A stretch of DNA of 64,000 nucleotides from Acorus gramineus. Lineage: Eukaryota; Streptophyta; Magnoliopsida; Acorales; Acoraceae. A model generated the notes under the pieces. The model saw only the letters and a program-made list of their open reading frames with translations, searched no databases and was not told the origin of the DNA. The position numbers and the translations under genes were made by a program. Positions 57,572 to 64,000 of this stretch are shown here, one piece after another. The stretch's first letter is position 1. Each line of letters begins with the position of its first letter. The stretch covers positions 6,819,003 through 6,883,002 of the forward strand of contig JAUJYN010000012.1 of the NCBI GenBank assembly GCA_030737835.1, in the 5' to 3' direction.

Positions 57572-59655
57572 TTGTTATTAGGGAATTTTTCATTTATACC
57601 CCTGTTAAATATGGTATTTTGCGCTATACCCCCCTTAAAAAGCTAATTGCATCTATACCCCTGAAAAACTCTTTCGTGTTGCAACTGTGCCCCTCCGTCT
57701 GTCTCCGTTACCAAGGCTGAACCAACCATGGTTACGAACCTAACTCTACCCCACGAAATGTCTCTTTTACCTCATGAAATTTTGCATTTATACCCCTGTT
57801 AAATATGGTATTTTGCGTTATACCCCCATTGAAAAGCTAATTGCCTCTATACCCCTGGAAACTTCTTTCGTGTTACAACTATGCCCCTCCGTCCATCTCC
57901 GTTACCAAGGCTGAACATATAATTTATGTTGTTTTGTATTACAGTTAGAATAGGACACTCATGTTGATCTAATTTTTAGGTATGGAGGGTTTTGAAAGAT
58001 TGATAAAGGCTCAGGAAAAGGAACATATAAGAACATATAAGAGAACATATGTCTTGTATTTTTCAATGCTTATACATTTCACATATCATTGTGATCTTGT
58101 TTATTAAACAACAAAAATAAGTAGCTGAATAGACAAATATACATAGATCCATTTTTTTTTCTTGAAATATTTGTAATATCAACTTTAAAATCAAGACAAT
58201 TGTTTAAACAGTTTATCTAAAAAGTATCAAATTTCTACTTGGTTCTTCTATGCTTGGAGTGGATCATTGTTGAGTACCATATGGTTCTCATTATGCTAAT
58301 AGAGATTCTATTGTCTTTTGATTTTTGTTCGTGAAATCTCAACATTGAAATAAAATTTATGATTTTTTACTTTTGTTCATCCTACAATCAATCGGTGTTT
58401 TTTTGTCTCTATGTGGTGTATTATGCTAATTGATGCTTATTCTATATGTTGAGGATCATCTGACATGAAAATTTTATCAATCAATATTTTTATATTTTTT
58501 CACTGTGATAGTCAGGATGATTATGCCTTACTTTCTAGAATGGTTATATGATTGAAATAGTATTTGTTGATATTTTCTATTATGGAAAATAATATCTATC
58601 AATGAAACCCAAATAAACAATATTTATCTTAGTCTTTTGAATAATTGTAAGGTTTTCAACATGAAGAATTTAGCTAGATCCTGGTATATTTTATTTTTAT
58701 GTTGAAGAAGGTGAGAAAAAAGAGTTTCAATAGGTCTGGAGGTTGCAAAACTCACTCTTGACATGATGTTCACATACAATTGAAGATATAATTTGATATT
58801 AAAAGTCTTTAAACACGTTATGTTTTTTTTTTTTGTAACATGTAATTTTGATTATTTCATTTAATTCATATTTAATACTATTGTGTCATTTATACAGAAG
58901 ATCAAATAAATAAATAGAAATCCTAATAGTTAAAGTTTTGTATTACGTTATTTTTTGTAATAATTTTTTAATTTAAATGAACAACCATAACAAAAAAAAA
59001 AATTATTTTAGTAATTTTTTTATTTTGTTTTTCACTTTAGAATGAAATACCTAACTTCTGGTTTCAAAAAGAATGAAAGGAACTGGAGTTATCACTTCAT
59101 AATTTTTTAAGGGCAATTAGTCATTGCTTTTTTATTTCAAAATGAATTTTGTGATTATTTTCTGGTATGGTTATATGATTGAAATAGTGTTTGTTGATAG
59201 ATTTTCTATTATGAAAAATAAAATCTGTCAGTGAAACCCAAATAAACATTATCTATCTTAGTCTTTTGAATAATTATAAGGTTTTCAATCAATCATTGAA
59301 GAAGATGAGAAAAAAAGGGTTTCAACAAGTTTGGAGGTTGAAGAAAATGGGTTTTATAAGCATCACGCAAACACAGGGGCATAGATGAATTTTCATACAG
59401 ACACAGGGGTATAAATGCAATTTTTTAAGCCCCTACGGTCCAAAGGGTAGTTTGGTCAATTCATTTTGCATTTAACGCCGTTAATGGAATATTCCCGGTA
59501 TATTCCACTCTCATCCGACGGAACTTAACTTTAGGGGCACAGTTGCAACACGAAAGATTTTTTCAGGGGTATAGATGCAATTAGCTTTTTAATGGGGGTA
59601 TAACGCAAAATACCATATTTAATAGGGGTATACATGCAAATTTCCCTTGTTATTA
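57572..59655. mobile_element. Mutator-like non-autonomous element, 2.07 kb
   Basis: Ends GGGAATTTTTCATTTATACC (57581) and, inverted, GGGAAATTTGCATGTATACC (59646). TTGTTATTA flanks both sides (57572-57580 and 59647-59655), an exact 9-bp duplication. The long TIRs carry TATGGTATTTTGCG, AAGCTAATTGCATCTATACC and CGTGTTGCAACTGTGCCCCT. The left arm is tandemly doubled (second unit from about 57770). The interior has a diverged direct repeat of about 200 bp (58540-58740 and 59160-59345, sharing GGTTATATGATTGAAATAGT). No transposase frame, so it depends on a partner in trans. Confidence 0.88.
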
Positions 59656-60297
59656 TTATTTAAAAATGATAGGGTTTTTTTTTTTTTTTTAAAAGAAAAT
59701 GATAGGGTTGTTGATGGAGTTGTAAAATTGACGGAATATATCACCTGTTTTTAGAGTATTATTATATTCAACTTTTTTTTTATAATTTTAAATGCAGTCT
59801 CATATAACTTGTTGATCATACGTTTAGTACTGAAAAATGGAATGAGTTTAACATTTTCCTTTCTTATGATATGAACCATTCATTATATTTAAGAGTGCTA
59901 TTTCACATTTATTTTCAGTTTCAATTCTATTCTCATACATTCACACTGAGAAGGTATATGTTTCAATAAAAAAATTGACATTTTCCATTAATGTATCTAT
60001 ACAATTCATCGGAGTATATATAACTCTTTTTTTTTATACGCAAATATTTTATTAAATATGGTATACTATTTTTAAAAAATTAAAAACACATATAAATTGA
60101 AATTAGGGTTGGAAAATAACTAGACGTAACTTATCTTATACTTGCATTGCTATACTTTGTTGGAAGGGATCCCGAGGAGACACCGAGTGTAGATGCAAAA
60201 CCAGTAAAAAAATAGAATTGCACTTCGCTTCTGCTTATAACTGTTTGATCTCTGTCAAGATTAAAAAATTGAAAAATGATTCACAAGCTCCATTACA
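59656..60297. other. Spacer with dispersed-repeat member
   Basis: About 59760-60100 carries weak matches to the repeat family at 8690 (AATGCAGTCTCATATAAC, GTTTAACATTTTCC). No gene. Confidence 0.35.
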
Positions 60298-61672
60298 TAG
60301 GCCCCATGTAAGGTCCATGAGGTGACATTAATGACATAACCGATAATACCCTTGACTTCAATTTGTTTAACCTATACAGTATTAATGAGATAGTTAGGAA
60401 AATGTATAATTCCTTTTATACCCTTCTAAGTCATCAACCACTTTAAAAAAATCATTCCGGTATACATGTTCATCTTTGACGACCAACGTTAACACCTCTG
60501 AATTCCTCTCGTCGCTCCCTATCATATGAGAGGTGGTTTGACTACTTTTCAAGCCTTCCTCCAGCCCCCACCTCCTCCAACCTCCATCTCCACCGTTTTT
60601 TAAAATGTATCTGATAAACCAATTGCATTAGTTTATGTGATATTTTTTTACATGTTTTTATGATCTGGTGTTTTGATGTTAAAGTTTGAATCTGGAATGT
60701 TATTGTTTAATATTTAAAATCAGTTACATATTCATAATTTTATTGGACTTATATGCATTTATTTTCAAAACATAATTATATTCCAAACTAATTTATATAT
60801 TTATACATTTTTTTATAAGTTACTTATATTTATGAATGCAACTGATTTGTTATATGAATATATTGTAAAAGTTAGTTACATTCACAAATATAACTAACCT
60901 TTTTTGTGCAATTAATCGATTTGGCTATCGTTTTCAATATCTGTCGATTCAGATATGACCTTTCTTATTGTTTGTTTTTGCATTTATTACAATTTTTTAA
61001 TTGAATTTGGTGTTTAATATTAAATATGGCAGCCTTTGATCTGGCTTTTGGTTACAACTCTTTGAATCTGGTGTTTGATGTTAAATATTTTTTTTGAAAG
61101 ATTTTATAGAGTTTTGATGTTATATTGGCATATAGTTGTGTTACATTTTCAAACTAATATGCACATTTATGCATTATATTTTGTAAGCTAGTTATATATT
61201 TGAAATATAATAGATGTTTAAATAATAAAAGTCATATAATTGAACTATTTGTGTAGTATATTTCGAAACTAAGTTATATGCATAAAATATAATTGACTTT
61301 TTTATCTGATCTTAGTGTTTCGTCAAAAGGCAGTTACATTCATCAAAAAGTGGATATCAATGTTGAAAAATGTGGAATCCGGAGGAGGACTAAAAAGATA
61401 GTCGAACTACTTCTTATATGATAGAGAGCGACAAAAAGAATCTAGTGGTGGTAACACCATTTGTAGAAGTTGAGTAGGTCAGCCGGAATGATTTTTTAAG
61501 TGGTGGATATGTATTAGAAAAAACGGTTGGAAGTAAGGGTAGTTCTGTAATATTATTTTTATCCATAAAACCTTCCCCAAAACACACACACACACACCCA
61601 ATCCCCCCCCCCCCTTTTTTCAAAAAAAAAAAAAGACTCATTTTAAATAGATAGGACTTAACTTGGGGCTGG
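60298..61672. mobile_element. TIR element, about 1.37 kb, non-autonomous
   Basis: Inverted arms: CACTTTAAAAAAATCATTCCGG (about 60441) against CCGGAATGATTTTTTAAGTG (about 61483), and GTCGCTCCCTATCATATGAG against TTATATGATAGAGAGCGAC. The outer ends TAGGCCCCATGTAAGGTCC and, inverted, CCAGCCCCAAGTTAAGTCC look like diverged TIRs. The interior has scattered GTTACATTCA-type motifs as in the block at 46380. Target duplication not found. It interrupts the second HIR flank copy. Confidence 0.6.
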
Positions 61673-62589
61673 AAAGGTTTTTATGACATGACACATAAAA
61701 ACATTTTTCCACGTGACAATAAAGACACGTTTGAATGCAGTGATTATTTATACGTATTTTTTTGCACATGTAATTTTATATTGCACATGTAGGAAAAACT
61801 TTGTACAGTGTTAACACATGTTTGTCTGTTTTCATGTTGTGCTATCATTTATACACATGTTCTTGTTAATAGCTGTTTATCTCACATATGTGAAACTATT
61901 TGTATATGTGTCAATTTATTATGTTAAAAGATAATAATATTATAAATAGATAAAATATTTTTTTCAAATAATTATCAAATATGTTATTTTCTAGAAACCG
62001 AAAAATATATGAAAAAATATATTATATATAAAAATTTAAAAATTGCATATATTAGTTTTTTTTTAATCTATATATAAGTCAATGTGGTTTTAAAAAAATG
62101 GTTATAGTATAATAGAATATAAACAAAAATAAATCTGATTTCAACTAACAATAATCCCATAAGGTTTTTTTATATTTTATAAATAACAATTTTGTTGGAT
62201 AATATCTATGATAGTTAGTTAAGATTTCTTGATATATTTTAATATTATTCTAAGTTATATAAATTTATAAAATGTAATTATCCATTTTAATTCTTAAGAT
62301 AAGATTAGGAGAATAAATATTTGTTTTGGATAATATGGGTTTTAATAAATTTGTTAGAGGGTAAAAATGTAAAATTATTTTACATAGACTTGAAGTTGTT
62401 ACAAATAATAACACATGGGGTTGGTTGGAATTTTGAATTTTTTATTATCCCTTTGATGGAGCAAATGAAAACTCTGATATTTTATTTGTTACACTTATAA
62501 TTATCATAACCAAATAAAATATTGTGTTTAATCCAATATAAATAAAAATCTACCCCTATTTGCACAGTATCTAAACAAACCCAGATAAA
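61673..62589. other. AT-rich sequence, no gene seen
   Basis: The first 250 bases are richer in ACATG-type words (CACATGT repeated near 61770-61890). No supported gene. Confidence 0.35.
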
Positions 62590-62964
62590 ACAATATGAGT
62601 TATTGGGTCATGGCCGTTTGATCTCGATTTGTTGCTGGAGATGCGTAAGGTCCACGAGTTGTGTGGGCGGACCTGGTTGATCCAACGGTCATTGACTTCT
62701 CATAACTCTTCGCATAGAAACTTCCCAAAATGTTGTTTATTTATTATATATTCGAATATAAAGGATAGGATCCAAATTCATTCGGTTGACTTGGACTTTA
62801 ATAAAATATCATATCGTATATAATATCTAATGATAACCCTGATATTTCTGCCTCAAGGGCCAAGCCCCTCAAGTCCTCTCTATATAAATATTCCTTGGTG
62901 GCTTCATATTTGCATCATCTCCCTTTCTCTCTCTTTCAAGCTCCATTTGGGTGTTTCAGAAGTT
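62590..62964 (+). promoter_or_regulatory. Promoter and leader exon of a second HIR gene
   Basis: GGGTCATGGCCGTTTGATCT (about 62607), CCTGGTTGATCC, the W-box TTGACT at 62692, CTTCATATTTGCATCATCTC and GGGTGTTTCAGAAGTT match 48140-48739 in order. A TATA box TATATAAATA at 62881 is better formed than in the first copy. The leader exon ends before GTAAGT at 62965. The coding exons would lie beyond 64000, if the intron is of similar length (1.4 kb). Confidence 0.65.
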
Positions 62965-64000
62965 GTAAGTTTTATATATTTTACTTTATTTGAATGAATA
63001 GTTGTTGTTGGTATTCATTATTTCTTTTTCTTTGATAGATTATATGTCTATGTATGATCCTTATTTGTTGGTATGTATGATCCTTATTTGCTACGTTTTT
63101 TTTTTTTTTGCCCCATGCATTGGTTTGTGTCTCTCTTTGGGTGTCTCTGATGGAGTCTTATTATTATTCGTTGTCATTGTTGGAGAAAAATCAATTTTTT
63201 TTTAAATATTTTGGTGAACCAATGTTTGGTTCCATCTTTTGTCATCCCCCCGTAGTATTCTTTTCTGGTTCTCTCTAGGTGTGTGTCCTTTTCTTCTTTT
63301 TTTTTTTTTTTTAAGGAAACGGTAGGCATTAGCCATGAATGAATTTTATTCAGATCAAATGCTCAAAGCATACAAAAAGGCTCGTGGTTGAGGAGGTTTC
63401 CATCACGAGCCGAGAGGGGGACTACCCACTATTCTTCAATTATAATTTTTTCCTCTACATACAGAACTCTTTTGGCCCTTGCACAAGAGATACCACACGC
63501 TTTAATGAGGGAAATAACCATATCTCATATATTTTCAAAGTACACATACCTGTTCCCCAAAAGAGAAGGTGATTGTTGAAGCTGTTATTGTTGGTTTTCT
63601 TTGTGTTGGGATTTTATGGAAAATGTTGTTATCTCAAATGACAATGAGTATGAAGAACTCATAAAAAATAATATAACAAGAAACAAGATTAAGAGAGGAA
63701 TTGGACTGGATGGATGAGACTGGATCAAGATCTTTCACAAATACAAAAAATGAAGATGTAGTATGAGCCTTGTGAAGAAGATGAAGGCAATGGATTAACA
63801 TTTTTTTTGAGGAAAATATAGGAGAATCTTATTTGAATGGATTAACATTTTTATATGTACCAAAGCACTATCTTTAGAAGGTTATTATATAGACCAAACG
63901 GGAAACACTATTGGAACTACTAAAAACAATAAGTAATAAAAACGAATTAATATTCACATTCATAAATTGAATTTAAATTAGTATTAACAAAAATCAATAA
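62965..64000 (+). other. Leader intron of the second HIR copy, partial
   Basis: After the donor at 62965, GGTATTCATTATTTCTTTTTC, TGTCTATGTATGA, CCTTATTTG and CTCTTTGGGTGTCTCTGATG parallel 48780-48910. Homology to the first intron fades after about 63200. A block at 63330-63580 with higher GC is absent from the first copy, so it may be an insertion. No coding exon is reached before the window ends. Confidence 0.5.

Noticed and set aside
61596-61635. C-run and A-run near 61605-61633 as a polypurine or poly(A) signal of a retroelement
   Set aside because: Located inside the right arm of the TIR element at 60298-61672 and not next to any LTR or LINE sequence; simple homopolymer growth is sufficient.
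63339-63579. Two overlapping frames in a GC-richer patch
   Set aside because: Overlap in different frames, no domain, and the patch lies in the predicted leader intron of the second HIR copy.
1-64000. CRISPR arrays, operons and bacterial-type regulatory sites
   Set aside because: No regularly spaced direct repeats of CRISPR type; spliced genes and plant transposons show this is plant nuclear DNA.

Overview
This is a nuclear window from a flowering plant, most likely a eudicot. It is strongly AT-rich. Genes are split by GT-AG introns, and the space between them is filled with small DNA transposons, LINE pieces and old LTR-retrotransposon debris. Two genes look complete: a tRNA(His) guanylyltransferase (THG1, minus strand, 35855-39630, seven coding exons, 259 aa) and a band-7/prohibitin-fold HIR protein (plus strand, 50184-52429, four coding exons, 286 aa).

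Layout. 1-4.3 kb: a truncated copy of SSRP1, the HMG-box subunit of the FACT histone chaperone. It keeps an uninterrupted 393-codon frame over seven spliced blocks but lacks most of its N-terminal half and most of its HMG box. 4.3-11 kb: transposon-rich, with two long-TIR elements that have target-site duplications, one holding a nested 521-bp MITE. 11.4-14.9 kb: a broken Ty1/copia element, minus strand. 15-18 kb: a TA-flanked Micron-like unit, a GC-rich acidic coding remnant and a Tourist-like MITE. 17.9-20.1 kb: a Ty3/gypsy-type LTR remnant amid a recurring GGCGGCTA/TAGCCGCC motif, then a LINE endonuclease fragment. 20.1-24 kb: LTR-like promoter sequence, MITEs, and a 1-kb GC-rich island joined to a 129-bp LTR.

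24.5-33.9 kb is dominated by further SSRP1 debris. One plus-strand and one minus-strand pseudogene body face each other across 25.4 kb as an old palindrome. About 6 kb away, the SSRP1 promoter, first exon and first intron form a second, much younger palindrome of about 1-kb arms. The minus-strand first exon at 33.4 kb and the minus-strand body at 27.4-25.4 kb could once have been one gene.

35.9-39.6 kb is THG1. 40-45.4 kb holds foldback, Tourist-like and hAT-like elements. 44.7-52.5 kb and 57.0-64 kb contain tandem copies of the HIR 5' flank. The first complete copy leads into the HIR gene. The second has been pushed apart by a 2.07-kb Mutator-like element and another TIR element; it ends with a TATA box, leader exon and donor site at 62.96 kb, so a second HIR gene is expected past the right edge.

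Functionally the genes are independent: FACT chromatin assembly, tRNA(His) maturation and plasma-membrane defence signalling. The unusual part is the repeated inverted duplication of one host chromatin gene, which would give self-complementary transcripts able to act in trans on the functional SSRP1. Identities, exon limits and homologies were read by eye from remembered family sequences; no alignments or database searches were run.
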